Shown piece after piece: positions 1-11,630 of a stretch of 64,000 nucleotides of DNA. The position numbers and the translations under genes were made by a program. The notes beneath the pieces were generated by a model, which saw only the letters and a program-made list of their open reading frames with translations, had not been told where the DNA came from and ran no database searches. This DNA comes from Blastobasis lacticolella (taxonomy: Eukaryota; Arthropoda; Insecta; Lepidoptera; Blastobasidae): the NCBI GenBank assembly GCA_905147135.1, contig LR990048.1, positions 17,344,563-17,408,562 on the forward strand. Reading direction: 5' to 3'. The stretch's first letter is position 1, and every line of letters begins with the position of its first letter.

Positions 1-1274
1 AATAATAAAGCACTAATTATTTTAACAAACTACACGCGAGTTGTAATGAATTTTTCGAGGAAATTTGGAAAAGCCTGGGGTTTCTTAGTTACGGAAATGG
101 AGACGATGATGTTCACGCGACGCGACCCAAGGGCTGACTGTCACGTTTCTACTCCTCTGGCCACCTTGCTTAAAATCGTTATCGTCAAAATTCCCACAGT
201 TCAATATTTCAAACAAACAAAAAATGAAATATTTCTAAGTTTATGAGGTCTAAAGCGACTGCTCTTATAACGCTCGATAAACCGAAAATAGTTAAATGTT
301 ACAACAGCTAGGGATGTAGGGATGTGTGCATACGACGTTTTATTTATTTACCGAGTCGATTAAATTTAAACAACGCAAACAAAAATACGTAAGCAAATGG
401 ATTCGATGTGTAATTTCTTTAGACCAAAATTTATAATTGGGAGTTATAAGTAAACAATATAAAGACATTTTAGGTACTATAAACTCGATGTAATGTTTCA
501 TCAGACTGAATATAGAGATATTTAATTCCTATAAAGCAAATCCATTTGAGTCATCAAACAAGTAGATTAAAATTAAATTCTAGACTCGTTTAATATTTAG
601 GTGTGCTTTTATTCAATTATGTATTTCGATATTTCGTTGGAACGTATTTGTATGAATTTCACATCACTATCACTTGTGAGTATTTTTCTTGAGTCCCATA
701 CTTGACGCCAAACATTTAAGATATTCACGATATTTCGCCTGTCGTACAACCAATCAATAGCGTAAATTTATTACGGGCTTTTGAAGTAAAATATTTCTCT
801 TATCGTCAAATAAATCGTTTAAGTTTATTACAAAACCAAGTTTTGGTTAAGTATTTGAGAGCATTTGTTAAAAGAAATCATGATAAGCAAACTATTTTTA
901 ACCACACACTGCTCTGTGTATGATATGCGTATTTATTTCCAAGTCCATTAACTACAACCATATGATATATAAATAAATTGTACGGTGACGAGCTTATGGT
1001 ACATAGTGATCGTTACAGTACTGGTCTATTATCATTTCTGGTTTTAAGTACCATCCGTTTACTTGATTCAGGCTAGAGTTAACAAGGATTACTATACAGG
1101 ATGTTACATAATATATGTATGAAGCCGTGAACTGGATGGAGTGCTAAACGTATTAAAACAATAGGTACAATTATTTCTATCGTACGTGGACCCTTGTATA
1201 TCATAAATAACAAATTCATCAGTAGGTAGGAATTTCTAGTAAATAGTAATATACTGTCGGCAAAACTGTGTTTT
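1..1274. other. AT-rich DNA, nothing recognised
   Basis: No open frame with splice signals, no repeat shared with the rest of the window and no terminal inverted repeat was found. The short frame at 46-246 has no coding character. Confidence 0.6.
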
Positions 1275-1520
1275 GACAACCTGAGTGGTTCAGTTGGTCA
1301 ACATTCTGGACAACGTTTACACGGCAGACCCTGAGGTCCCGGGTTCCATTCCCGGCCGGGCAGAAATTGAAATGATGAATTTTAATTTCTGTTACGGGTC
1401 TGGGTGTTGTATGTATAATAAGTATGTATTCATATATATTAATAGTTAATCAGTTTTCTGGCACCCATAACACAAGCTTTGCTTACTTTGGGGCTAGATG
1501 TGTGATGTGTGAATTGTGCA
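1275..1520 (+). repeat. SINE-A copy 1, tRNA-derived
   Basis: A tRNA-like head with CTGAGTGGTTCAGTTGG (box A region) and GGTTCCATTCCCGGCC (box B, one change from consensus) is followed by the shared body AGAAATTGAAATGATGAAT and the 3' end CACCCATAACACAAGCTTTG. About 20 extra bases separate the head from box B compared with the copy at 46.4 kb. No functional tRNA fold is expected, so this is a retroposon rather than a tRNA gene. Confidence 0.85.
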
Positions 1521-3187
1521 AGCATACTTTATTTCATTTATTTATTACTGTCACAGTGCCAATCGGCTCCCGAGTCTATTCAACCAATCACGCATTTCTA
1601 ACGAGTACGGCAAAATAGATTCTACAAATTGGTTTCTAATTGACAAGAAGTATTCTATACGTTTGTATTATAAATGGAAGACAGAGCACTACAAATGTAT
1701 CGGCTATACTCACGTACTTTCCCTTTCTGAAAGGCTGTTTGTTTGTATATGACTCGGGAAAACCTTCACGATTGCAAGTAGGGTGACCATACGTCTGATA
1801 TTGTACCAGAAACATTTAGGTTTCTTTTTTAATGTTAGTTAGGTTAGGCCTTAGTTAAAATATACCGTTTTAAAATTGTTACTAATTTTAACATGAGCTG
1901 TAAAAGAAATTGAAATGGGTTATGTAAATCGATACTTTAACATATTTAAAATATACAATAAAACAACAACATTACTTTTTTAATCATTACAATAATAATG
2001 CGTTGTATATAACTTAAATATCGGTATAAAATAAGTTTATTGTGTGTGTCTAAAACTAGTGCTTTAGCACCTATGAAATTGGCGTTTGGCCTAATCTTAC
2101 CGATTAAAAACTTTGTCGCTAACATTCTTTTGACGTATTTTCTCAAAGAATCCAAATCCATTTTTAAACCAGCAACATGGCCGCCATCTGTAAGCAACAC
2201 AGTAGCCATGACTTGTTGTTTCGAAACAGCACTTTAATGTTGCCGGTGACTGGTGGTTTTGCAGAAACCTACAAAGGAACAGTTTTTTATGTGACTGCTG
2301 GTCTGCCTCAGGATTTTTACGTCTCATCCATCTTGGGAAAGGGGCGCAGTGAATGGTGCGGTGCATTCTCTTTTCGAGTTCCGTAGCTGAAAGGTAAAAA
2401 AGAAACGTATACGAAGCCTCCGTTGTCTCTCTGTCTGTCACAGGCTGTCACAGACATCTTTGGAACCTACAGCTACATACTTTCACTTTTAAAGTTTCAG
2501 TGGCCGCTATATCATCACCAAAGAATAATTTTACGCTAAAACACAAAAACATGCTTTTCGGGTGCTGTCAAAACTTTTTCTTATTTCTCTATCCTAGTAA
2601 CACCAATACCTACAAGCATAAAACCTTTTATGATTTTAGTGATGATACTAAAGTATAATACTAAAAATCGGTCAAGTGTGAGTTGCACTCGCGCATCAAG
2701 TTATTGAATTGAATAGAATTTTACGAACTACCTATGGCAACGAAATCTTATTGATAACTCAAGAATTATTGATAATGGTAAGGAACCCTTTGTGTGTGTG
2801 TTATATTTTCGATTGGCCTGTTTTTTTTAATGTAGCATTTGAGGAATATTTTCTTTTTTATGTAGTTGCCGGTAAGTTGGGGAAAATTTTCGTACAATGA
2901 AATTATAGTCATTCGTTGTCACTGTCTCTCCTGTACAAATATACATATTGCCATCGCGCTCGTATGGATATGATCACTTTTCACACTGTTTATGGCTTGA
3001 CCTTGTGCTTAGATCATTTACATATTATTACAAAAATGCATGTATTTTTTAAGAGCAATCTATTTCGGACTGTGCATTTTCCAGGCATGCAGTTTGACAC
3101 TCTGAAAATTTCTATCTCAATATTTATAGTTTTCATTTTGATATTAATATTTCCCTGGTTTGCAGTTTGAAACTATGTGAATATTAA
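1521..3187. other. Unassigned AT-rich DNA
   Basis: Overlapping minus-strand frames at 1946-2441 look faintly protein-like, but they shift frame, lack splice sites and match nothing I recognise. The rest is AT-rich without visible structure. Confidence 0.5.
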
Positions 3188-3240
3188 AGCTTTAAGTCCA
3201 CCTTTGTACTATTTTGTGCATAAAGTATTAAATAAATATG
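3188..3240 (+). repeat. LINE 3' end fragment
   Basis: The stretch around TACTATTTTGTGCATAAAG followed by an AATAAATA-type tail recurs at 11140-11210, where it ends in (AATA)n. It is the extreme 3' end of a non-LTR retrotransposon family, 5'-truncated here. Confidence 0.6.
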
Positions 3241-4085
3241 TGATATTAAATTAATTTTGATTAGTCTAAAAGCTAAAGAACCATGGTCACCCCAGAGCAT
3301 ACAGTGAAACCAATGACCGTTAATAACATCGTCTTTGATATATCTCTGCCTCCGAACCTCCTACTTTATCACCCAATCACTTGAGTGATCCGAGTTTAAT
3401 ATTTCGACCTTACTTGTGGGCTGAGATTAACATATTGGCTACTTTTTCGAGAGAGGATCCGTTAGGAAAGTTATGATCCCCCAGGGCATCATGGGTCGAA
3501 TAACTCGTCCGATCGAATTCGGATTAGGTTTGTGTTTGTGATTAGTTCTAGATTTTTAATGAAAATTCTTTTTGATTTAAGTCTGATTTGAATTTAATTC
3601 GATGTAACAGTAATATTATAATTAATTTCTAAACGTGTTAGAGTTTCACATTTGGACCTATCGTGCTGTTTGTCGGATCGTCATTTTGACGATTGTTATT
3701 TTATTTTTAAAGTGGCACCTAGTGGCACATTAATGGCTGACACTTACTATCGTGCGCCTTGTCAAGTGGCATGATAAAAGTAGGCTTGTTCCCCAAATTT
3801 CAGACTCAATCCCACCCATTATATAAAAAAAATCCTTATCAGACCATAAGGTCCGTACATAAATAGGTACACTTTTATTCATTTGCTTTTATTAAAGTGA
3901 AAGATTTATTTAAATAACATGCGACTTTAATGGCAAGATATAGCATAAAATATTTACAGTTATAATAAAAACATACACTAATACCTACATCTAAAATATC
4001 AAAAATATATACACTAATACATATAAAATAGACTAAACTAAAACAAGTTATAAATATTTTATTATCTAACTAAACTGAATTTAAA
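3241..4085. other. Unassigned DNA
   Basis: No gene, shared repeat or inverted-repeat boundary was identified. The stretch at 3880-4085 is very AT-rich and may be the 3' untranslated part of the minus-strand LINE remnant that follows. Confidence 0.5.
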
Positions 4086-4225
4086 AAGATGTAAAAAACC
4101 AGGGCCCCGCGGTGAGGTGCCCATCATGGCGGCGGCATTCCCGCGCTGGATGGCGACACATCAGCTGCGCGAGAAAGCTGCCGGCACGTGGGTCACCCGT
4201 CGCCTCCCTGAGCCACTTACTAAGC
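4086..4225 (-). pseudogene. LINE reverse transcriptase C-terminal remnant
   Basis: A GC-rich island in AT-rich DNA. On the minus strand one frame reads TGDPRAGSFLAQ and the next frame reads CVAIQRGNAAAMMGT, so a frameshift separates two parts of what looks like the C-terminal end of an insect non-LTR retrotransposon polyprotein. The clade is not certain and the match is from memory of such C-termini. Confidence 0.5.
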
Positions 4226-4892
4226 TTTGCTTTTTATTATTATGTAAATAAGTAATTGAAGCCATAACCACCACATCTGTACATAGCATTATATTCCTTC
4301 ATCAAATTATCATGCCACTTGTCAAGCAGCATGAAGGTGAGCCGCCGGCTTCTTATTGCAGTATAATACAGAATGGGACGGTACCTTGTAAAAGTATATT
4401 AAATACTTTCTCCGACACCGTTTTCTCCGGCAAATGCTGCGGAAACCTACGCAAGCCGATTCCAACTGCCGCCATGTACCAATAACTTTTTCTGAGTTAC
4501 GTACGCTCATGGTTTAACATCGCCATAGAAGTTGTATCAAAGGGCCTGTCCTTCATACGGAGTAAGAAGTTTCTTTCGTCATTGTAATATATATAAGTAT
4601 ATCTTCGCCAATGGTTTCTATAGACCGACTCTGATTCCCGATAACGTACACAAAATCCTAGATTAATTACATTTCTTGCCGTTCCGGTCAGATAACACTG
4701 TCCATTGTTGCAGGACCGAGACGGCCCTTTCTTACCGCGTTAATTGGAAGATATTGCTTTTGACAGTAAGCTCGGAACGAGTAGAAAGGTTTAGGTGCTA
4801 TCGCCTTTCGTGATAGGCTATTGTTACTGCTACTGAAGGGTACTGTAAGATCATCGTTTAGGAATTAAAAATTGTACTGTTGCTAGCGACCT
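4226..4892. other. Unassigned DNA
   Basis: No coding or repeat structure recognised. The stretch just before the SINE-B copy lacks the tRNA-like head, so that copy is 5'-truncated. Confidence 0.5.
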
Positions 4893-5129
4893 GCCTCTTA
4901 CGGTGAGGGAAAACATCGCGATGAAACTTGCATATTTAGGCGACTGAATGTGTAACCATGATTCAATCTGGTCGGGTAACACTGGCAACAGGGTCACGGA
5001 GATCAGATGGCTGTCGCTTCACAGTAATTATCTGATCTGCTTAATCCTGGATCACGGTCAATGCGGACACCGAGCCCTCGTGCGTGAGGACACAACCGGG
5101 ACATTAATGCCAAGATGATTATGATTATT
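4893..5129 (+). repeat. SINE-B copy, 5'-truncated
   Basis: Runs from CTCTTACGGTGAGGGAAAAC through GGTCACGGAG and AATCCTGGATCACGGTCAA to a (GAT)n-like tail. The tRNA-like head present at 62.9 kb is missing. Confidence 0.85.
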
Positions 5130-5267
5130 ATTAATGTACATTCACTACTATAATAAGACGTAGCATGGTCAGGCCTTACGCAAGGTAGGCCGATGTTCTG
5201 GTGTAGGTCGTAGATAACAGCTGAACACGGACGGCACAGGATCGGCACATGTGGAGATTTATTTTTT
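5130..5267. other. Unassigned DNA
   Basis: Short stretch between a SINE-B copy and a LINE end, with no recognised feature. Confidence 0.5.
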
Positions 5268-5362
5268 AGTTTGACTAGTAACTAGGCAGGCATTTGACCG
5301 CCATCTCACCTGATGGGAAACGACATGCAGCCGAAGGTGGAGCATGCCTCTCAAGATCTTTG
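5268..5362 (-). repeat. LINE 3' end fragment (RLFLDRHAPS family)
   Basis: Reads on the minus strand as the end of a Jockey/CR1-like element: AGGCATGCTCCACCTTCGG then GGTGAGATGGCGGTCAAATG. The same end is found at 12.1, 22.2, 25.5, 43.9, 56.6 and 58.3 kb. Confidence 0.7.
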
Positions 5363-5465
5363 GGGAGGTTGACGTTCAGCAATATGCGTCTTTCGGTTGA
5401 AAACGAAGAGAGAATAAGTTCCAGGCCAGAGAACGACATATTTTGTCCTATCTTCATTTTCCCAG
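5363..5465. other. Unassigned DNA
   Basis: No feature recognised between the LINE end and the tandem array. Confidence 0.4.
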
Positions 5466-6106
5466 GGTTAATCAAGTGACAAGCGCCCAACCAAGCTAAA
5501 CATGTTCTTAGCTGCCGACTGCTGACGGTTAAAAGTATCAAGCGCCTGCTATTTAGTATTTAAGAAGCTTGACAAATGCTTGCTGTCAATCAAACTAAAA
5601 TATCCTGAGCTACCGACTCCTGACGGTTAAAAGTATTAAGCGCCCGCTATTTAGTATCAAAAAAGCAAAGCAAAATGCTTGCTGTCAATCAAGCTAATAT
5701 ATCCTGAGCTACCGACTCCTGACGGTTAAAAGTATCAACCGCCTGCTATTTAGTATTTAAGAAGCTTGGCAAATGCTTTCTGTCAATCAAACTAAAATAT
5801 CCTGACCGACTCCTGATGGTTAAAAGTATCAAGTGCCCGCTATTTAGTGTCAAAAAAGCTTGACAAATGTTTGCTGTCAACAAAGCTACAATATCCTGCG
5901 CTACCGACTCCTGACGGTTAGTCAAGTGTTAAGAGCCAGCTATTTAGTCTCAAAAAAGCAAAAGAAGTGCTTGTTGTTAATGACGCATACTTACCACCAC
6001 CCATTTATAGAGGTATAAAAAAAGAGCTATAAATATCCTGAGCTACCGACGCCTGACGGATAATAAAGTGTCAAGCGCTCCCAATTTTGGTCCAAAAAGC
6101 CAACCA
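5466..6106 (+). repeat. Tandem array of about 100-bp units, left part
   Basis: Units begin near CTACCGACTCCTGACGGTTA and end near AATATCCTGAG, starting around 5512, 5609, 5709, 5806, 5900 and 6041, with a degenerate partial unit before 5512. Units 1 and 3 share TTTAAGAAGCTTG, while units 2 and 4 carry TCAAAAAAGC at the same place, suggesting a two-unit higher-order repeat. Unit 5 has about 40 extra bases, and the last unit is split by a SINE-C insertion. Confidence 0.85.
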
Positions 6107-6374
6107 TATCACATCACAGCCCGTAACAATCCACTGCAGGACTTAGGGCCTCTCCCACAAAAGGGGAGGTTATTGCCATAATCTACAAGCTTGGCAGGCG
6201 GGTTGGAGATCTCAGTGTTTAAATATAATAATGGAAAATGCTGCTGCCCAGTTTCCAGACTACGGAGACTCTTGATATTTTGCCTCAAAAACACTAGTCG
6301 CCTTGTACGACACCCATGAGTGTAAGGGGTTGGTGCTATTCTACTCTGCCAGACACCACGCGGCTCAATTTTAT
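6107..6374 (-). repeat. SINE-C copy inserted in the tandem array
   Basis: Full-length SINE-C on the minus strand, with head ACTCTGCCAGACACCACG at the right and end CACAGCCCGTAACA at the left. It is flanked by a target-site duplication, TCCAAAAAGCCAACCA at 6091-6106 and the same with one extra A at 6375-6391. Removing it rejoins one tandem unit. Confidence 0.9.
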
Positions 6375-6450
6375 TCCAAAAAAGCCAACCAAATGCTTGC
6401 TGTCAATCAAGCTAAAAATATCCCGAGCCCCCGACTGTACCTGTTTCGGG
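6375..6450 (+). repeat. Tandem array, right part of the split unit
   Basis: AAATGCTTGCTGTCAATCAA followed by AATATCCCGAGCCCCCGACT completes the interrupted unit and starts a last decayed one. Confidence 0.8.
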
Positions 6451-6704
6451 GAGGAAAACAAATTATACCAGCAAATAGGCACAAGAAAATGCCAAACATT
6501 TCTTTTTCCGACAGTAAGTATTATGTAAACCGACCCTCATCAACGTGAACAGTAAAATTAAAGGCCTCTTTCTTACTACTGACAGACACCCGATTCATAA
6601 AAGCCACATGTTGCCTGTACTTTTCGCCTACGAAAAAGGGTAACGCGGAAAAAGTAAGTTCACTTTTAACTTACGATTTAATTGTGTTTTTCTATGGCGA
6701 ATGC
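6451..6704. other. Unassigned DNA
   Basis: No recognised feature between the array and the SINE-D copy. Confidence 0.4.
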
Positions 6705-6948
6705 AATAGTATTGTGTTTCTGCCGGTGAGTAAGGTTTCCAGAGCTCCTTGGGGTGGGAATTTGGGGAACCGTGGCTTTGGCAGTGGATATTTGCCTTAT
6801 AGCTGCTAGAGTAACGTGTTATAGAGGTGGGCAACGCATTGGCGATAGTCTCGGTGTTGCTAATGTCTATAGGCAGTGGTGACCACTTTCCATCAGGTGG
6901 CCCGCTTGCCTGTTTGCCTATAGTATACGACATTAAAAAAAAAAAAAA
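6705..6948 (+). repeat. SINE-D copy, 5'-truncated
   Basis: Starts at AGTATTGTGTTTCTGCCGG and ends with GCCTGTTTGCC and a poly-A run. The last 110 bp match the 3' end of the LINE at 9.97-10.77 kb, and the preceding part matches the copies at 41.1 and 48.9 kb. The 5' 110 bp of those copies is absent. Confidence 0.85.
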
Positions 6949-7094
6949 CATACTCGATATTTTTCGTGATAATATAGAGTGTGGATCTTGGATCACGGTA
7001 TTTATCGAATGTTTCGTATTGATTCGTGATACGCCACACTGGTTTTATACAAATCAAGAATACGACGATTCGTATCAATAATACGTGTCGCGAT

Positions 7095-7375
7095 AAATAT
7101 CGAGCGTGTAACACTCGAGTCAGAAGAGGCGCGCCTGGGCTGGTATGGTCACTTGCGGTGTAATCTCTCAGGGACACGTGGGAAATATGTACCTAAACCT
7201 GCCGGTATCAGAAAAGTGGTCGCGTGGGAGTGTCAAAATGCGATGGGTCGCTGTGCCATATATGAGAGGTGTCGGCTTAAGACGCAATTATGCTAACAAA
7301 GAGTAGCACGTGGTCACCACTCGAGAACTTTTCCGTGCGACCGAATATCGGTTCTGCGAGCTGTTTGCCATACCC
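7095..7375 (+). pseudogene. RTE-like LINE, C-terminal remnant
   Basis: The plus strand reads VEEARLGWYGHLRCNLSG, the conserved pattern near the C-terminus of RTE-like endonuclease-reverse transcriptases, aligning with EEARLRWSRV at 33.8 kb. Downstream codons are scrambled by shifts. Only the 3' end of an element is present. Confidence 0.65.
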
Positions 7376-8119
7376 ATCACCACTTCACTTTTTAATACTA
7401 ATATTTACGTTTATGTATTTACTGTGAAAGTTTTACTTCCTTTAGATGCATTTATTTATTTATTTATTCATTCATAGTTTTTCAGCAGTTAAATACAATT
7501 AATAAATAAGTACAGCATGCTTGAAATGTCGATGGCAAAACTGCAAACCGCTGAAATAAATAATTATTTAAACGTAACTCTTATAAGTAGTGCAAAAATG
7601 TAGTGCCTACACCCGAATAAAGTTTATTCCGTTCAAAACTAAAGAGAACCACTCGGAAGCTCATACACTGCGACATTTCTGAGAAAACCCTCCCGGAGTC
7701 GACTAAAAATTTCCGCTTTCCGACTAAACCGACCGTTGCCACTGCAACCGTGGGGATAATGTAATATCGCTTATGTTAGTACGTGATGCATAAAAGCATT
7801 TTTATATTCTACGTCGGGTGTACGCTGGCGAATGTACGTTGGTGCTAAAATTTTACGATGAGCGAACCGGATTGAGTGAAGCGACGTGTATTACGTAATA
7901 CGTGAGGGAATATGGCTACCGATTCGTATGTAGATGCTGGGGCTGTTAATTGAAGGAAGGATGGTTGGTTTCCTTTTATGGTGTGCTGAGTGAAAGTATG
8001 CCACTAAGTGCTAGACTGTTAGGGCGCCGTAGGTTTCCTCATTTGTGACTGTAATGTTGCTGAAAACCGAAACTGCTGAGAGGATGTGAAGCACTCTGGT
8101 TTTGTAACAAGAGGATATG
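7376..8119. other. Unassigned DNA with short ATTT runs
   Basis: Contains a short (TTTA)n run near 7447-7465 and otherwise no recognised gene or repeat. Confidence 0.5.
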
Positions 8120-8300
8120 TGAGTATTATCGCAAAGAAAAGTCAAAATATGGGACACGCAAAAAAATTTTTTTTCTAGGCTGTATACTAGCAGACCAACG
8201 CTTTGCGGGTCTACTAAACATCTACTACCACTACAAAGTGGAATTTTTCTTTTACTAGATGACATAGGATAACCTACGGCGCCTGCACAGTCCATTATTT
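8120..8300. repeat. Dispersed repeat, uninterrupted copy
   Basis: Resembles 49545-49692 plus 50068-50110: shared features are AAAAGTCAAA near the left, ACCAACG, GGGTCT, CTACAAAGTGG-like sequence and the end ACGGCGCC. The other copy carries a SINE-B insertion at the point that is unbroken here. Element class unknown. Confidence 0.65.
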
Positions 8301-9708
8301 CTCACTCAGTAAATATACTCACTAGTGTTACCGTATAAATAGGAAACCTTTGCCATTGATAAGGCTAAATATTGTTAAATATTTAAGCAAAGCAGCTGAG
8401 ACCTAATGGCTATCTAAATGGTTAGCGAACTCCATATATTTGATCTATGATCTACTCTTGAGGACGGCTCGTGTTCGCAGAAGGCACCTTAGAGGAAATC
8501 CAGACCATCTCGATCTAGACATGGCTGCCTCGTGTGGCAGGAACCCTTTGCACAAATGACAATAAATATTATACAAACATAGCAGACAGTCCACATAGCT
8601 TCAACTCTTCGATGAACGCTGGTCAGAACCACTTCCCGACGCCATGTGTGGGTTACGGTTTAGCAAAGGTATGCTTTCAGTTTGGATTCGGGCGAGCAAC
8701 TGTTTTCGCCAGGATCATCCTTTCGCGTTCACGATCAATTGACGCTTCTTCAAATGGAGCGCCAGATGACGCTCGAGACAGTGATCCTCAATAGTCCATC
8801 ACTCTTTCAGGTCCAACCCTTTCAACCCATAATGGACTAGACTTGGGTCTCTGGAGGGAACTAGGCTGGCTAAATTAGCACGCCTTACTTGATTGATGGA
8901 GCTTTTTCTACTACTAATTTTGTAGTAATTATTAAGTGTAATTAACACTTACAAGATACACTTTTTTTCTCTCGTCTTGATGATATGTTTTGTGCTTTAT
9001 AGATTCTTTTACAACTGTGTTTTGTTTTGACGTTCATAGTGTTTTTATTAGAACCTAAACTGAAAAAATATGTTTGACTTTGACTACACCCTGAAAACAA
9101 AGATAACCTTATTACTTGAATGCTACAACAATTTTATTACCTTTTATTGCTTAGCGATTTATTAAACGAACATAAACGATTTGCCTTTCGGGCATCATTG
9201 CTCAGTGAACGCATCATTAAATACATTCATACAGAGCACGACACATTGTGCTTTGACTGATTTTTTCCACCACACTCAATCTTTGATATTTCTTTCTTTG
9301 GCTGCCGCGACCGGCCAAGCGTGTGTCGCAGCCGAGCGGCATGATTTCAAAGGCATACTCGTACTTGTACTGAGTGGTTTCTCATTTCCGAGGTTAGCGG
9401 TGCATGAGATTCGGAAAGGGCAACGGGTCGAAATGTACAGTCGAATTTATTATGACAAGTTGTGCTTTTAATACAGATTGGTTGCAGCGGAGTAGTTGGA
9501 TAAAGTATTTTCTTTATTGACATTGGAATTTGTATTGTGGTTGACATTTATATCTTGACATTGTATTCTGTTGAATTTGACATTGTATCTAACTTTGTAA
9601 ACTTTGTAGTGCATGTACTTTATGGGCTACCTTGAGCCTGATATAAATGATTTTTTACTTTATTTTTTTATTTTGCGTATGACAGGAATGAAGCGTGATC
9701 GTCGGTGA
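8301..9708. other. Unassigned DNA
   Basis: Frames at 8534-8794 and 9181-9471 have no splice context or recognisable product. The stretch 9550-9665 (TGCATGTACTTTATGGG and a T-rich end) may be a worn LINE 3' end. Confidence 0.45.
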
Positions 9709-9800
9709 CCGAGTGGTTAAGGCAGGCACTGGGAATCGAAGTCGGTAGGTATCTCTCGCTTTCGAGGCCGCTCCGCAAGCCTTTGCGCCACCGACGTCAA
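9709..9800. repeat. Inverted pair of tRNA-like SINE-B heads
   Basis: CGTCGGTGACCGAGTGGTTA at the left resembles the box A region of SINE-B heads, and GCGCCACCGACG at the right is the same head start inverted. About 45 bp separate the arms. It cannot form a normal tRNA. Confidence 0.6.
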
Positions 9801-9969
9801 GGCTCTCATATACAAAATCGTAAAATGTATTGTAATTTTTTTTGTATATCGGCAATCACTTGATCCCAATTTCAATTTTAATATGTCTTTATTTGAATAG
9901 GATACACCGTATCAACTTACAAACTTCATAAACCTAATATAACATTAATTAATAGAATGATCCTTCGAA

Positions 9970-10770
9970 TCTTGATTTGACCCTTCAAAGACACAGGTCT
10001 GCGCATTTTCCGCCAAAAAGGATCCCTTTGTCATAGTGCCGCAGTTCCAAGGGACACCCCTTTCCATCTCAAATAGTATCGGGATCCTTGGTGTCGACAT
10101 ATCGGATAACGTGCGATTCCGGAGTCACCTAGAAGGTAAGGCCAAACTGGCTTCGAAAAAGCTTGGCATGCTTTACCGGTCCAGGCGATACTTAACCCTA
10201 GTCAGCGCCTGCTGCTGTGCAAGGCACAGGTGCGGCCTCATATGAAGTATTGTTCCCATCTTTGGGCCGGCGAAACTGCCGACCTGCTTAATCCTTTGGA
10301 CTCCGTACAGAGACGCGCCGTACGAATTGTCGACGATCCCATACAAACAAGCAAGTTAGAACCACTGGCTAACCGAAGGCACTTTGGCTCCCTGTGTGTG
10401 TTCTACCGGCTGTACAATGGGGAGTGTTCCGAGGAACTTTTCGATCTGGTGCCCACAGCACAATTCCGCCATCGCACCACCCGCCGTGGGCTGGGTACTC
10501 ATCCCCACTACGTAGACCCTCTGTTGGTCACCACGCGAAGGTTCGAAAGAACGTTTCTCGCTCGTACGATTCGGATGTGGAATGAGCTCCCAGCCACAGT
10601 GTTTCCTTTGGACTATGACATGGGATCGTTCAAGAGGTATATTAGAGGTCTCTTTAGAGGCGGGCAACGCATTGGTGACTCCCCTGGTGTTGCTGATGTC
10701 CATAGGCGGCGGTGACCACTTTCCATCAGATGGCCCGCTTGCCTGTTTGTCTGCTGAGTAACATAAAAAA
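9970..10770 (+). pseudogene. 5'-truncated Jockey/CR1-like LINE, reverse transcriptase C-terminus
   Basis: The frame from 10036 reads GILGVDISDNVRFRSHLEGK and continues as LASKKLGMLYRSRRYL. A one-base frameshift near 10205-10220 moves the reading into the frame holding YCSHLWAG, IRMWNELPATVFP and GGQRIGDSPGVADVHRRR before a stop at 10713. This is the region after the polymerase palm, carrying the tyrosine-rich C-terminal pattern of Jockey/CR1-type elements; the catalytic FADD box lies upstream of the truncation and is absent. A 3' untranslated tail with GTGACCACTTTCCATCAG and poly-A follows. The same 3' end is shared by SINE-D and by fragments at 15.7, 29.4 and 57.9 kb. Not able to code for a working enzyme. 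Confidence 0.85.
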
Positions 10771-10974
10771 AAATGATGTATATGCGCCCCAGCATCATCG
10801 AGCCAGCAACGGTTCGTTCTATGTATGATCGTGGCATGATCAGTCATGGTTCAAAAGAACTTGAGTTCAGAGCCGTAAATAAGAAATCCTTTTAATAAAT
10901 TAATGACGATCAAGCAATCTGTGGTCATGGCTCGCAACATTAGCGCCGAATTCTGAAACCTTTATTATATTTAT

Positions 10975-11210
10975 ATTACTTATTTTCAGTTATCTATCTA
11001 TTTATCTGTACTGTTATCTCTGGTTCGACTATGATTGCATAAACGGTTCCCCTCCTCCATCTTGTTTAGTAGCTTCTCTTGCACCGCCTACCTTTTTCTT
11101 TACCCTTTATTTCTGGTTGACTGGTAGATAAGGCTATTTTAGCTTTAAGTCCGCCTTGTACTATTTTGTGCATGAAGATTTAATAAATAAATAAATAAAT
11201 AAACCTGTTT
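10975..11210 (+). repeat. LINE 3' untranslated end with (AATA)n tail
   Basis: TACTATTTTGTGCATGAAG followed by (AATA)n matches 3188-3240. The upstream pyrimidine-rich stretch with TCTTGCACCGCCTACC is taken as the same element's 3' untranslated region. Confidence 0.6.
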
Positions 11211-11529
11211 TAGAAATTACTCATATCAAAATAATTAAAATTATGTTTTAAACAACACGATACCAACAACAATGATAGCTCCAAACAAAATCTCCCATGC
11301 CCGCTGTCAAAACTGAACGCAAACCCGAAATTGTTCGCGCAACAAAATTTGCATATCCAAAAACAAATCCTCATATATGTAACAAGCACTAATTAGGAGG
11401 TATGAAACCTAAAATAAACGCAAAATTCAAACGGCGCTCCTTGCGGTGGCCACCCGTCTAGGATTCAATTAGACTGGTTAACGAACTGAAATGTTGCTAG
11501 CTGAGGCGACCATGCTGCTCGCCTTAATC
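11211..11529. other. Unassigned DNA
   Basis: No recognised gene or repeat. Confidence 0.45.
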
Positions 11530-11630
11530 AGGATAAACTGAGATGGCGCAGGATAGGAAGAGGTGACTCTCTGGTGTCGTTCCAAGATCCACTTTAGGTC
11601 GCTGAGCCAGCTTAGATAGAAAGAATATAT
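11530..11630 (+). repeat. RTE-like LINE 3' fragment
   Basis: CAGGATAGGAAGAGGTGAC and AGGTCGCTGAGCCAGCTTA match, in the opposite orientation, the better kept C-terminal coding copy at 53.1 kb (QDRKKWRSLV, FGSLSQCSK). Confidence 0.65.

Noticed and set aside
1946..2441. Overlapping minus-strand frames of 87 and 114 codons
   Set aside because: They lie in different frames, have no splice sites or leader, and match no family I know.
3270..3560. Possible long terminal repeat of an LTR retrotransposon
   Set aside because: No second copy, primer-binding site, polypurine tract or coding region was found nearby.
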